The notes below the pieces were generated by a model. That model had not been told where the DNA came from, did not search any database, and saw nothing but the letters and a program-made list of their open reading frames with translations. Below are positions 17,158-25,979 of a stretch of DNA of 64,000 bases, piece after piece (the first letter of the stretch is position 1; the number at the start of each line of letters is the position of its first letter). Made by a program: the position numbers and the translations under genes. The stretch lies in NCBI RefSeq assembly GCF_008386395.1, contig NZ_CP043761.1, positions 3,968,001 to 4,032,000 on the forward strand, given 5' to 3'. This DNA is from Paenibacillus sp. 37. GTDB lineage: Bacteria > Bacillota > Bacilli > Paenibacillales > Paenibacillaceae.

Positions 17158-18037
17158 GTGGTGTATTCCTCCTAGAATGGTTGATCAGGATGACGTGCTG
17201 TGATTTCGTTTCTTTACGATGACGTTTGCGATTATATCGTGCAATCAGCTTTTGCGCTGATATTCCAGTCAACAGGATGACCAACAGGATGAGTGCAATT
17301 GTTCCTCCCGGTGGTGTATTTAGATGGTAAGATGTTGTGAGTCCGCTAAAAATACCGATTAATCCTGTAATTACCGCTACAATGATGGCTGCTGTAAAAC
17401 TGCGAGACACTCGGAGTGCCAAGGCAGCAGGCAATACAATGAGAGCAGACACCAGTAACACACCGACGATCGGCATGGCTGAAGCTACAGTCATTCCTGT
17501 CAGAATGGCAAAGGCAAACGATAAACCTCTCACCTGAACGCCCCCAATGGAAGCTGTCTCTTCATCAAAGGTAAAGTTATACAACGGTCTTCGGAGCAGG
17601 ATGAAAAAAAGCAAACCTATGACACATACTCCGGCCATCATCCACAACTGCATATCGCTAACCGCGACAATAGATCCAAATAAGTATGAACTGAATGTCT
17701 TGGACAGATTGGTTTTGAGACTCATCAACACCACAGCAAGAGCCAGCCCTGAAGTCATGATGATCGCCACAGGTACCTCGCTGTAGGTTCGGTAACTTCG
17801 CCGAAGTTGTTCAACCAGTAATGCACCAATAATTGCAATCGCGAATCCGCAGATCACCGGGTTAAGATTCATGACCGAACCGAGCGCAACCCCTGCGAGT
17901 GAGACATGGGATAACGTGTCTGCCATAAGGACCTGCCGCCTGAGCATCAGATATACCCCGAGAATTGGAGCGATGACTCCAATCAGTCCACCTGCCCAGA
18001 AGGCACGTTGCATGAATTCGTATTCAAACACTGCCAT
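17144..18037 (-). CDS. znuB: zinc ABC transporter permease
   Basis: The 297-residue protein has eight or nine membrane helices and the ABC-3 permease signature (MADTLSHVSLAGVALG near residue 40). The cytoplasmic C-terminal tail is rich in His, Arg and Lys (RKRHRKETKSQHVILINHSRRN), longer than in many homologues. It overlaps znuC by 55 bases and znuA by 14, so the three are translated together. Confidence 0.93.
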   Translation of the reverse strand: MAVFEYEFMQRAFWAGGLIGVIAPILGVYLMLRRQVLMADTLSHVSLAGVALGSVMNLNPVICGFAIAIIGALLVEQLRRSYRTYSEVPVAIIMTSGLALAVVLMSLKTNLSKTFSSYLFGSIVAVSDMQLWMMAGVCVIGLLFFILLRRPLYNFTFDEETASIGGVQVRGLSFAFAILTGMTVASAMPIVGVLLVSALIVLPAALALRVSRSFTAAIIVAVITGLIGIFSGLTTSYHLNTPPGGTIALILLVILLTGISAQKLIARYNRKRHRKETKSQHVILINHSRRNTPHEIQ

Positions 18038-18690
18038 TCCTCACTTTCTTGCCGCTCCAAAGTAATCGTTCGATCCAATCGATCTCCCATCTCTTCCAGT
18101 CCGTGAGTAACCATAATAATCGTTAACCCATGAACATCAGCATAGTGGCGCATCAGATTGTAAAACCCTTCACGGCTGTGGCGGTCCATTCCCGTTGTTG
18201 GCTCATCCAGTACCAGAACCTGCGGTTGCCCAGCCATAGCTCTTGCAATACAGATCCGTTGCTTTTGTCCACCGGACAGCTCACCGACACGTGTATTCCG
18301 ATATTCCCACATGCCAACTTCCCGCAGACTGCGTTCAACGATGGCATCCTGCTCTGCTGTGAAGCTGCGGAATAGTCCCAGCCTGGTGTAACATCCTGAC
18401 CGAACAAGTTCAATCACCGTACTGGGAAATCCACTATTGAACGATGCAACCTGCTGGGGCACGTAACCGATATTGAACTTGTTCCCACGTTTCAACTGCG
18501 GATTCATATGTATCGTGCCGCTCCAGGGCTTCAATAGCCCTAGCAGCAGCTTTAACAGGGTCGTTTTGGCAGAACCATTGGGACCTGTGATGCCTATGAA
18601 CTCTCCCACATGGATATCCAGCGACAGTTGATCAATGACCGGCTCTTTGCCATATCCAAATACAACATCACGCATGGATGATAGAATCAT
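17983..18690 (-). CDS. znuC: zinc ABC transporter ATPase
   Basis: The 235-residue ATPase powers zinc import. Its Walker A reads GPNGSAKTT, with Ala before the Lys, a change also typical of AdcC/ZnuC proteins rather than a defect. The signature is LSGGQKQRICIARAM, Walker B is VLVLDEPTTGMD, and the switch is MVTHG. The last 18 residues are encoded in the overlap with znuB. The start at 18690 is 13 bases from a Zur box (18703-18722). Confidence 0.94.
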   Translation of the reverse strand: MILSSMRDVVFGYGKEPVIDQLSLDIHVGEFIGITGPNGSAKTTLLKLLLGLLKPWSGTIHMNPQLKRGNKFNIGYVPQQVASFNSGFPSTVIELVRSGCYTRLGLFRSFTAEQDAIVERSLREVGMWEYRNTRVGELSGGQKQRICIARAMAGQPQVLVLDEPTTGMDRHSREGFYNLMRHYADVHGLTIIMVTHGLEEMGDRLDRTITLERQESEEWQCLNTNSCNVPSGQVD

Positions 18691-18702
18691 GCCAATCCCT
18701 CT

Positions 18703-18722
18703 TTTCGTAAATATTACGATTT
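18703..18722. promoter_or_regulatory. Zur box between rpmG and znuC
   Basis: On the - strand AAATCGTAATATTTACGAAA closely matches the Bacillus Zur consensus AAATCGTAATNATTNCGATTT. It lies immediately before znuC, implying a second control point inside the operon or an internal promoter. Confidence 0.75.
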
Positions 18723-18740
18723 AAAAACAACAAAAAAATT

Positions 18741-18890
18741 TTATCTGGTTTCCCGGTGGATCGTCATTTTCTTCAAACGTGGGGAGTATTTCTTCATCTC
18801 AAGTCTCTCCGGATGGTTCCGTTTGTTCTTGGTTGTTGTGTAGTTGCGGTCCCCGCACTCGGTGCAAGCTAAGGTTACAATGACTCTCAT
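18741..18890 (-). CDS. rpmG: 50S ribosomal protein L33, zinc-independent variant
   Basis: This 49-residue gene reads [20 protein letters not shown], then [20 protein letters not shown] and KMTIHRETR. It keeps the first CxxC pair (Cys9 and Cys12) but the second pair is lost: the usual Cys in KKYCPR is Ser. It therefore should not hold a structural zinc. In B. subtilis a similar L33 (RpmGC) is induced by Zur when zinc is low. GAGGAGG precedes the ATG. A promoter and Zur box lie directly upstream (18909-18964), and znuC follows 50 bases downstream. Confidence 0.95.
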   Translation of the reverse strand: MRVIVTLACTECGDRNYTTTKNKRNHPERLEMKKYSPRLKKMTIHRETR

Positions 18891-18908
18891 GGTTGTTGCC
18901 TCCTCTTA

Positions 18909-18932
18909 TTTAATCGTAATTATTACTATTTA
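18909..18932. promoter_or_regulatory. Zur box at the rpmG-znuCBA promoter
   Basis: TTTAATCGTAATTATTACTATT is a near-palindrome matching the Zur consensus. It sits just downstream of the -10 element of the promoter at 18936-18964 and would cover the transcription start. Confidence 0.85.
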
Positions 18933-18935
18933 ATG

Positions 18936-18964
18936 ATAGTAGCCTATGCCTTTTCTTTTGTCAA
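18936..18964 (-). promoter_or_regulatory. sigma-A promoter of rpmG-znuCBA
   Basis: On the - strand TTGACA and TACTAT are separated by exactly 17 bases, followed by the Zur box and then the rpmG ribosome binding site. Confidence 0.75.
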
Positions 18965-19059
18965 CTCCATATCTGCGAAAGTAAAATTTTGTATGCACAT
19001 TATAATTACATATGATATACTGCTTTGGTATCATTATACTTTACCTACGGAGGAACTAG

Positions 19060-19917
19060 ATGAAGATCAAAAAATCAACTTTTATTGGGTCATTGGTAGC
19101 ATGCAGTTTGGCTTTCGGTGCCCTCGGTGTAGCAGCTTCAAACGGAATTCAAGATATTGAAGCAGCACTCGACAGCAACATTAGCTTTAAAGTAAACGGT
19201 TTGTCTTGGACACCCAAGAATGAAGCCGGAGACAAACTGAATGCACTGGTATATGACGGTGATGTTTACCTGCCTGTAAGTACCACAGCAGAAGCGCTGG
19301 GAGCCAACGTATCTCTGAATGTTAGCAACAAAGTTGTAAGTATCACTAATTCAGGTAGCGGTAAGTCAAGCAGTTCGAGTAGTAATAACAGCAGTACAGG
19401 TACCAAAGGTTCTGAAGATTCAAGTAAACCAAGTAGTTCAAGTAACTCAAGCACTTCTGGCTCAATCAAGATGACTGGAACTGACGCTCAGATGATAGTC
19501 AAATTGCAAAAAGAATCTTTAACATTGATCAAAATGTATGGTAAAGCACTTAAAACAGGAAGCACTAGTGAATTTGATAAATACATAGATGCTAAAGTTA
19601 TTGAAAATCCCGAGATCGACATTTTTGATCTGGGTAAGCAATCCCAGAAAGATAAATTTAAGACTACAGTCAAAGGTATCATTGCAGCAAATGATAAAAA
19701 AACGCTGACTAAATATGCTGATCAGTTGATTAATGTGAAATCAGCTGATTTTAAAGTGATTGCAATGAATGACAAAACCAAAACAAGACACAGTTACAAA
19801 GCCATTTATTATCCACAAGGATGGACAGGTTCCTATGGAGTGTACCTTACCTTTGTGTTTAGTCCGCAAAAAAGTGGCAACGGTGATTTTTATCTTGGCG
19901 ATTTGTACTTTAGCTAA
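19060..19917 (+). CDS. secreted stalk-domain (copper amine oxidase N-like) protein
   Basis: The 285-residue protein has a signal peptide (MKIKKSTFIGSLVACSLAFG through about Ala26). A short stalk-type domain follows, with VNGLSWTPKNEAGDKLNALVYDGDVYLPVSTTAEALGANVS at about 45-90, then a linker of Ser, Asn, Thr and Gly (about 100-145) and a C-terminal domain of about 140 residues that I do not recognise (DLGKQSQKDKFKTTVKGIIA, FKVIAM, YYPQGWTGSYGVYLTFVFS). Such stalk domains are abundant in Paenibacillus and occur in wall-associated proteins. ACGGAGGAACTAG precedes the ATG. It has its own terminator and is probably not part of the zinc operon. Confidence 0.8.
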   Translation: MKIKKSTFIGSLVACSLAFGALGVAASNGIQDIEAALDSNISFKVNGLSWTPKNEAGDKLNALVYDGDVYLPVSTTAEALGANVSLNVSNKVVSITNSGSGKSSSSSSNNSSTGTKGSEDSSKPSSSSNSSTSGSIKMTGTDAQMIVKLQKESLTLIKMYGKALKTGSTSEFDKYIDAKVIENPEIDIFDLGKQSQKDKFKTTVKGIIAANDKKTLTKYADQLINVKSADFKVIAMNDKTKTRHSYKAIYYPQGWTGSYGVYLTFVFSPQKSGNGDFYLGDLYFS

Positions 19918-19941
19918 AGTCCTTAATACATTATAATCATT

Positions 19942-19984
19942 GATCTTCAGGGGCATTATTGCACTTGAAGATCTTTTCTTTTCA
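19942..19984 (+). terminator. terminator between the stalk-protein and COG0523 genes
   Basis: GATCTTCA and TGAAGATC pair across about 16 bases, followed by TTTTCTTTTC on the + strand. It lies between the two convergent genes. Confidence 0.7.
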
Positions 19985-19986
19985 CT

Positions 19987-21186
19987 TCAACTCCACGCTG
20001 GAAAAGGATCTTTCAGTTCACGCCGGTTCATCCCCATTTCCTCCTCCGTAAGAAGAGTCTCATCCAATGTACGTTCAATCTCTACCCGATCCATATCAAT
20101 GCCGATAAATACTAATTTGGTTACACGGTCACTCCACTCATCATCCCAGTCTGGTATGCTTGGCAGCGTGTCGCCAAAATGAAGTTGCCTTTCCTCCTCA
20201 CTCATCGCACCTACCCATATTCCTGCGGGCGCAAGCTGCTTTGATGTGCCTGCATGACTGAAAGAGATCGCCATATGGTTCCTTGTTGCCAGCCACATCA
20301 GGCCTTTGGATCGCACGATATTATCTGGCCATTTCGCAATCCAACGCAGCAATCGTTCCGGGTGGAATGGACGTTTACGATGATAGACAAATGAATGAAT
20401 TCCATATTCTTCAGTCTCCGGGGTATGTTCCTCTTTCATTAATTCGCGGATCCAACCCGCGGACTGGCTTGCTTTTTCAAAATCAAAACGTCCCGTATTC
20501 ATTATCTCTCTCGGATCAATCTGCCCATGTGTTGTTCGAATGAGCTTGGCTTCCGGTTGCATGGCATGTAGTGCCTTCTCAAGCTTCGAAAGTTCTTTCT
20601 CCGAAACCAAATCACATTTGTTCAGAATCAGCACATCACAGAATTCCACCTGATCCGTCAGCAGATGAACGATTCCGCGAACATCGTCCTCCCCCGCTTG
20701 TTGTCCACGATCCTTCAATGTCTCTTTGGAATAAAAGTCACGCCAGAACTGAGCAGCATCGACTACCGTAACCATCGTGTCGAGTCGGGTGAATTTCGTC
20801 AAATCAATGCCAAGTTCCTCGTCGATATACGTAAACGTCTGCGCAATAGGTACCGGCTCACCAATACCCGTCGATTCGATCAATATGTAGTCAAAAGAAC
20901 CATCAAGCGCCAGCCGCTCAACTTCTTTCAGCAGATCCTCCCGTAAGGTGCAGCAAATGCAACCATTGGACATCTCTACCAGTTTCTCATCAATACGTGA
21001 TAATCCTCCACCATCTCGTATTAAACCTGCATCGATGTTAACCTCACTGAGATCATTAACGATAACAGCAACCCGCATCCCCTCGCGGTTATGAAGCACA
21101 TGATTGAGAAGTGTAGTTTTGCCTGCACCCAAATATCCACTAAGTACGGTTACTGGAACCCGCTGTTGAACCTGCTGATCTGACAT
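19987..21186 (-). CDS. zagA: COG0523 GTPase, putative zinc metallochaperone (ZagA/YciC type)
   Basis: The 399-residue P-loop GTPase has Walker [10 protein letters not shown] at residues 17-25, the metal motif CICC at 76-79, IESTGIGEP, the base-recognition motif LNKCDLV, and a C-terminal CobW domain. In B. subtilis the Zur-controlled member ZagA delivers zinc to the folate enzyme FolE under starvation. The start at 21186 (MSDQQVQQ) is chosen because GTGGAGGAAGC lies upstream; a longer reading has no binding site. A Zur box and a good promoter lie in front (21220-21287), supporting the zinc role over a cobalamin one. Confidence 0.9.
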   Translation of the reverse strand: MSDQQVQQRVPVTVLSGYLGAGKTTLLNHVLHNREGMRVAVIVNDLSEVNIDAGLIRDGGGLSRIDEKLVEMSNGCICCTLREDLLKEVERLALDGSFDYILIESTGIGEPVPIAQTFTYIDEELGIDLTKFTRLDTMVTVVDAAQFWRDFYSKETLKDRGQQAGEDDVRGIVHLLTDQVEFCDVLILNKCDLVSEKELSKLEKALHAMQPEAKLIRTTHGQIDPREIMNTGRFDFEKASQSAGWIRELMKEEHTPETEEYGIHSFVYHRKRPFHPERLLRWIAKWPDNIVRSKGLMWLATRNHMAISFSHAGTSKQLAPAGIWVGAMSEEERQLHFGDTLPSIPDWDDEWSDRVTKLVFIGIDMDRVEIERTLDETLLTEEEMGMNRRELKDPFPAWS

Positions 21187-21219
21187 TTCTGCTTCCTCCA
21201 CTCTGTTTAAGTTGTAACC

Positions 21220-21241
21220 ATAATCGTAATTATTACAATTA
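21220..21241. promoter_or_regulatory. Zur box at the zagA promoter
   Basis: ATAATCGTAATTATTACAATTA matches the Zur consensus core TCGTAATNATTAC. It lies between the -10 element of the zagA promoter and the start codon. Confidence 0.85.
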
Positions 21242-21257
21242 AGGATGATCAATCCGA

Positions 21258-21287
21258 ACTATACCGCAATTTTCTTTAGGTTGTCAA
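21258..21287 (-). promoter_or_regulatory. sigma-A promoter of zagA
   Basis: On the - strand TTGACA and TATAGT are separated by 18 bases, with the Zur box directly downstream. Confidence 0.7.
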
Positions 21288-21409
21288 CTCTAATATGATG
21301 AAGAATCTTGATTAATCGTAAAAATGTTGATTAGAACCTAGGAATGATGTATGTTGCCGCACGTACAAGCATATATTTTAGCAAAGTCCTAGTTGTGGAG
21401 GTCTGTTTC

Positions 21410-22450
21410 ATGAAAATGGCAGCCAATCTGAAGCTCCTGTCCTTCCTGGTACCTTGTGCATTTCTTGTTCCCGTGTTGATCACAATGGCTCCAGACTTGA
21501 AGGAAGCATGGAACAGTGAAGCTTTGCAAAATATGAAAACCGTATTCATAGGTATCTTTCTTGAAGCCGCACCATTTCTGCTCATGGGTGTGTTATTGTC
21601 CTCGCTCATGCAATGGTTTGTATCCGAAGAAATGGTCCGCAAACTCACGCCCAAGAATCCGATCGGCGGTGTGCTGGTCGCAGGGTTGCTCGGTATTATT
21701 TTTCCCATTTGTGAATGTGGCATGATCCCGGTAGTGAGAAGGTTGATGCACAAAGGCATGCCAGCCTATATTGCAGTGACGTTCATTCTGAGTGGTCCCG
21801 TAGTCAATCCCATCGTATTTACCGCAACCTTGCTCGCCTTTCCCTCCCATCCTGAGATTACCATTGCCCGCATGGGACTGGCCTTTGCCGTAGCAGCTTC
21901 CATAGGCATGCTTGTGTATGTGTTTGTTCGTCGAAATCCCCTTCGGTTGCCAAAAGTCGCAGTGACAGAGGTCAAGACACATCCTGGATTTAAAATGGCT
22001 CAACCTCATGCTCATGCACACGCAAATGCTCATGACCACAACCATGTGAAAAACTGGCGCAGCTTCTTCATTCATGCCGGAGATGAATTCGTCGATATGA
22101 GCAAATATCTGGTGATCGGTGCCCTGATTACAGCCTGCATCCAGACATTCATTAGCCGCAGCGATCTCATCTCACTTGGCAATGGCCCTATTGCCTCCTA
22201 TGTGTTCATGATGGGATTTGCATATGTATTGTCTCTCTGCTCCACGTCTGATGCGTTTGTGGCTTCTGCGTTCTCACATACGTTTGCACTTGGGCCGCTG
22301 GTATCCTTCCTTGTGCTTGGTCCAATGCTGGATTTCAAAAGCACCCTGATGCTGCTCTCGACCTTCCGTACCCGGTTTGTTATTGGTCTAAGTCTAGCCA
22401 TTATCACGCTCGTCTTCGCCGGCTCGTGGTTGATTAATCTGCTGGTCTAA
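21410..22450 (+). CDS. UPF0718 family permease (YcgR-like)
   Basis: The 346-residue protein has about eight membrane segments and the UPF0718 signature (FPICECGMIPVVRRLMHKGMP, SGPVVNPIVF). A cytoplasmic loop is rich in histidine (HAHAHANAHDHNH), which suggests a divalent metal ligand. The start at 21410 is set by GTGGAGG upstream. It forms a pair with the TIGR03943 gene 82 bases downstream. It is transcribed divergently from zagA, with the Zur box and a second TAATCGTAA half-site (about 21312) between them, so zinc-linked transport is likely, though the direction and substrate are unknown. Confidence 0.8.
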   Translation: MKMAANLKLLSFLVPCAFLVPVLITMAPDLKEAWNSEALQNMKTVFIGIFLEAAPFLLMGVLLSSLMQWFVSEEMVRKLTPKNPIGGVLVAGLLGIIFPICECGMIPVVRRLMHKGMPAYIAVTFILSGPVVNPIVFTATLLAFPSHPEITIARMGLAFAVAASIGMLVYVFVRRNPLRLPKVAVTEVKTHPGFKMAQPHAHAHANAHDHNHVKNWRSFFIHAGDEFVDMSKYLVIGALITACIQTFISRSDLISLGNGPIASYVFMMGFAYVLSLCSTSDAFVASAFSHTFALGPLVSFLVLGPMLDFKSTLMLLSTFRTRFVIGLSLAIITLVFAGSWLINLLV

Positions 22451-22532
22451 AGGTTGAGCAACATACTTCATGACCTAAATAATTAATCTCATGAACTTTC
22501 ATCCTGACGATTAATAGAAATGAGGTGATGTT

Positions 22533-23522
22533 ATGAACCACACGATCTATACGGTGACCAAACCTCCTGTTCCAAGGTCACACGTCATCCAATGGCATAA
22601 CCTGATCCGTGCGGTCTGGATCGGCGGTCTTGCGGTATACATTATTCATTTGAATTCAAGTGACTCGCTTCATTATTATTTGGCTCCTACCATGCAAAAA
22701 CTGCTATTATGCTGCCCTGTTCCCTTAATGTTTATTGCCGTTATCATGGCATGGCATGGACTGTTCAGTAGTAACGAAGTTCATTGCGACTGCGAACATC
22801 CACCACCTTCCGGATTCCTACGCAGCTCAATGGTATATGGTCTGATAGCCATACCCTTGTTGCTGGGGTTTCTGTTACCTGATCGGGCTCTCGGCAGCTC
22901 TATGGCCAGTCAGAAAGGGATGTCTCTCACCTATGCACCTCCCGAGATTCGTCGAAAAGAGCCTATACCTGAAACAGCAAAATTAAATGTACAAGATCTT
23001 GCACAGCAAAAACAGCAACAAACCGCTGTTACATCTACATCGGCCACCAATGTGCAATTTGTACCGCCGGATGAGTATAGCCGCGAATTCGCAGAACTGG
23101 CTGAGAAGTTGTATGCAGAACAGGTCATTCGAGTCTATCCTGAAATTTTCTCTGAAACACTCGGTACGATCGACATGTTCCAGCGACAATTTGCAGGCAA
23201 AGATATCTCGTTAACCGGGTTCGTTTATCGAGATAAAAGCATGGATCATGAATCACATTTTGCACTGGGACGATTTCTCGTCATGTGCTGCCCCGCGGAT
23301 GCAGCTCCCTTCGGCGTGATGATTCACATCCCAGAAGCGAATAGCTTCCCTACAGATAGCTGGGTGCAAATCGATGGTAGCATCGGCTCTGCCCAGGTGA
23401 ACGGTAAGGATACAATTGAGATTCGGGCAACAAAGGTGACACCTGTGGCTGAGCCATCCACGCCTTATATTTATACCAACGCGGACTCGGTGATGGCGTA
23501 TGAGAAAATAAAGAGCCAGTAG
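22533..23522 (+). CDS. TIGR03943 family protein (YcgQ-like), partner of the UPF0718 permease
   Basis: The 329-residue protein has four N-terminal membrane helices within about the first 125 residues, with a CDCEHPPP loop, and a C-terminal domain with the family segments LAEKLYAEQV, GKDISLTGFVYRDKSM, FLVMCCPADAAPFGVMIHIPE and DSWVQIDGSIG. The paired cysteines in MCCPAD are conserved in the family as I know it. It is almost always next to a UPF0718 permease and probably forms a complex with it. ATGAGGTGATGTT precedes the ATG. Confidence 0.82.
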   Translation: MNHTIYTVTKPPVPRSHVIQWHNLIRAVWIGGLAVYIIHLNSSDSLHYYLAPTMQKLLLCCPVPLMFIAVIMAWHGLFSSNEVHCDCEHPPPSGFLRSSMVYGLIAIPLLLGFLLPDRALGSSMASQKGMSLTYAPPEIRRKEPIPETAKLNVQDLAQQKQQQTAVTSTSATNVQFVPPDEYSREFAELAEKLYAEQVIRVYPEIFSETLGTIDMFQRQFAGKDISLTGFVYRDKSMDHESHFALGRFLVMCCPADAAPFGVMIHIPEANSFPTDSWVQIDGSIGSAQVNGKDTIEIRATKVTPVAEPSTPYIYTNADSVMAYEKIKSQ

Positions 23523-23558
23523 TTGCTCGCAATAACTAACAGCATACTTTTCAACGAC

Positions 23559-23600
23559 AAAAAGCCCCAAAGCTATGGATTACATCGCTTTGGGGCTTTC
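23559..23600. terminator. bidirectional terminator
   Basis: AAAGCCCCAAAGC and GCTTTGGGGCTTT are perfect arms around a 13-base loop, flanked by A-rich and T-rich tracts. It lies between the convergent YcgQ-like and pdp genes. Confidence 0.9.
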
Positions 23601-23640
23601 ATGTTCAGTCAGACATGAGATTAAATCTCGTCTGCTCTGA

Positions 23641-24942
23641 TTATTCCGTTACGATATCATGAACCAATACAGGAGCATCGGCATGATCTGCAATTGTAAT
23701 GTTTTCTTTGATCTTCGCGATGACATCTGCTACGTCTTCACGATTGGCATGGATCGTTACGAGGGACTCGCCCGCTTTGACTGGGTCTCCGACTTTTTTG
23801 TTCAGCATCAGACCAACCGCGAGATCGATCTCAGACTCTTTTGTTGCACGGCCTGCGCCGAGCAGCATTGCTGCAGTTCCGATCTCGTCAGCTACGATTC
23901 CGGCAACATAGCCGTCTTTGTCTGCTGGGACTTCAACCAGATATTGTGCTTGTGGCAAACGATCTGGATGATCCACAACCGAAGCGTCTCCGCCTTGGTT
24001 TGCCAAGAAATCTTTGAATTTCTCCAGTGCTTTACCGTTCTGGATCACTTCTTTCAATTTCTCCTCAGCATGCTCCAAGGAATCTGCCTTGCCAGCAAGG
24101 AATACCATCTGACGTCCAAGTGCCAGACACAGTTCTTCCAAATCTTTTGGACCTTTACCTTGCAGTGTGAGGATGGCTTCTTTCACTTCAAGCGCGTTAC
24201 CAATCGCCAGACCCAGTGGTTGGGACATATCGGAGATAACAGCCATCGTTTTACGGCCAACATTGTTACCGATGCTTACCATGGCATGTGCCAATTCTTT
24301 AGCATCTTCCGTTGTTTTCATGAATGCACCAGCACCCGTTTTAACATCCAATACGATTGCATCAGCACCTGCTGCAATTTTCTTACTCATGATGGAGCTG
24401 GCGATCAGTGGAATGGAGTTAACGGTAGCTGTTACGTCACGCAGTGCATAGAGCTTTTTGTCTGCAGGCGTAAGGTTACCACTTTGTCCGATAACCGCAA
24501 CCTTATGTTCGTTGACGAGTCGAATGAACTCTTCTTTTTCAAGCTCTACGTGGAAGCCAGCAACGGATTCCAGTTTGTCTGTTGTACCACCCGTGTGACC
24601 AAGTCCACGTCCGGACATTTTGGCAACAGGAACATCCAGCGCAGCAACAAGCGGAGCGAGTACCAGTGTTGTTGTATCGCCCACACCGCCTGTGGAGTGC
24701 TTGTCTACTTTGATACCTTCGATAGCGGACAGGTCAATCGTTTCACCGGAATTCACCATCGACATAGTAAGATCGGCACGTTCCTTGTCTGTCATATCTT
24801 TAAAGAATACCGCCATCGCCCATGCGCTGACTTGATAGTCGGGGATTTCTCCTTGTGTGTATCCTTGAACAACAAAATCAATCTCAGCTGTTGTCAGTTC
24901 TTTTCCGTCGCGTTTCTTGGCAATAATGTCAACCATTCTCAT
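23641..24942 (-). CDS. pdp: pyrimidine-nucleoside phosphorylase
   Basis: The 433-residue enzyme splits thymidine, deoxyuridine and uridine with phosphate. It has the family signature [17 protein letters not shown] and the phosphate/substrate loops [18 protein letters not shown] and [11 protein letters not shown]. The start at 24942 ([16 protein letters not shown]) follows AAGGAGAGATCATC; an extended reading runs into a repeat element and is discarded. It is the last gene of the deo cluster, separated from deoD by the repeat core at 25008. Confidence 0.96.
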   Translation of the reverse strand: MRMVDIIAKKRDGKELTTAEIDFVVQGYTQGEIPDYQVSAWAMAVFFKDMTDKERADLTMSMVNSGETIDLSAIEGIKVDKHSTGGVGDTTTLVLAPLVAALDVPVAKMSGRGLGHTGGTTDKLESVAGFHVELEKEEFIRLVNEHKVAVIGQSGNLTPADKKLYALRDVTATVNSIPLIASSIMSKKIAAGADAIVLDVKTGAGAFMKTTEDAKELAHAMVSIGNNVGRKTMAVISDMSQPLGLAIGNALEVKEAILTLQGKGPKDLEELCLALGRQMVFLAGKADSLEHAEEKLKEVIQNGKALEKFKDFLANQGGDASVVDHPDRLPQAQYLVEVPADKDGYVAGIVADEIGTAAMLLGAGRATKESEIDLAVGLMLNKKVGDPVKAGESLVTIHANREDVADVIAKIKENITIADHADAPVLVHDIVTE

Positions 24943-25007
24943 GATGATCTCTCCTTGTGTGTGTATTGATTGTATAGAACACTTTGTTGTTTGTCCGTTC
25001 CGGCTCC

Positions 25008-25135
25008 GGATCGTTCCTTCGATCGCTGTTGTCTCCAAGTTTTTTTGATTCCATTTGCAATGGAGAAAACTCGGAGACAAAGGCGAACGCTTTGCTTCTT
25101 CAGAATCGATTCCGGGTCCTTCACTACGTGCTTAA
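25008..25135. repeat. diverged family A repeat core, copy 4
   Basis: The block shares with copy 1 the order TCGATCGCTGTTGTCTCCA, TTTTTTTGATTCC, CTCGGAGACA, AGGCGAACGCT and GCTTCTTCAG. The inner stem is kept by paired changes: TGTCTCC...GGAGACA here versus TATCCCC...GGGGATA in copy 1. The outer inverted repeats and the AGCTTTCT hairpin are gone. It lies in the 234-bp gap between deoD and pdp and is transcribed with them. Confidence 0.7.
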
Positions 25136-25176
25136 AACAAAAGTTTCGATCCACATCAATTGATTATGAATAACAA

Positions 25177-25884
25177 TTACAGTGTGATTGCTGTGTCCAA
25201 AGCAACGATCATCATGTCGTTGAACGTTTTTTGACGCTCTTCGGCAGATGTTTCTTCCCCTGTCAGCAAGTGGTCACTTACCGTCAGGATGGTCAGTGCG
25301 TTAACACCAAACTTGGCAGCGATGGTGTACAGTGCTGTTGTTTCCATCTCTACGCCGAGTACGCCGTGCTTCATCAATTTCTCAGTGATGGAACGATCAT
25401 CGCGGTAGAAAGAATCGGAACTGAACACGTTACCGACATGAATCTTCATGCCTTTAGCTGTTGCACGGTCATATGCTTCTTTCAGCAGAGAAAACGTAGC
25501 GATTGGGGAGAAGTCATATCCACCAAATACATGTTTGTTCATGCTGGAATCGGTACATGCTGCTTGTGCAAGGATGACGTCACGTACACGTACATGCTCC
25601 TGCATACCGCCACAAGTCCCTACACGAATCAGGTTTTTCACGCCATATTCGCTAATCAATTCGTTAGCATAGATTGCAAAAGACGGAATGCCCATCCCTG
25701 AACCTTGCACCGAAATCCGGTGGCCTTGATATGTACCTGTGTAACCGAGCATTCCACGAACCTCGTTGTAACATACAACATCTTCAAGGTACGTATCTGC
25801 AATATATTTCGCACGCAGAGGATCTCCTGGCAATAGGATTGTTTCTGCGATATCTCCGGGTTTTGCTCCAATATGTGTACTCAT
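25177..25884 (-). CDS. deoD: purine-nucleoside phosphorylase (DeoD type)
   Basis: The 235-residue enzyme cleaves purine (deoxy)ribonucleosides with phosphate, as a hexamer. It begins [26 protein letters not shown] and contains [35 protein letters not shown] and [11 protein letters not shown]. These match the phosphate site (Gly/Arg of GDPLRAK) and the ribose site (MET) of DeoD. GGAGGAGATTCATTC precedes the ATG. It is within the deo cluster, between deoB and pdp. Confidence 0.97.
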   Translation of the reverse strand: MSTHIGAKPGDIAETILLPGDPLRAKYIADTYLEDVVCYNEVRGMLGYTGTYQGHRISVQGSGMGIPSFAIYANELISEYGVKNLIRVGTCGGMQEHVRVRDVILAQAACTDSSMNKHVFGGYDFSPIATFSLLKEAYDRATAKGMKIHVGNVFSSDSFYRDDRSITEKLMKHGVLGVEMETTALYTIAAKFGVNALTILTVSDHLLTGEETSAEERQKTFNDMMIVALDTAITL

Positions 25885-25979
25885 GAATGAATCTCCTCCA
25901 GTTATATATTTAGTCTATTATGATGGCAGGAACCGGAGCAGCCTCAACTACTCCGACATCCCCTATCCAGTTTTAAAAC

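Noticed and set aside
23659..24969. 436-codon open frame on the + strand opposite pdp
   Set aside because: It lies entirely over the clear pdp gene, has no ribosome binding site and reads as a Cys/Phe/His-rich nonsense protein. It arises from codon bias of pdp.
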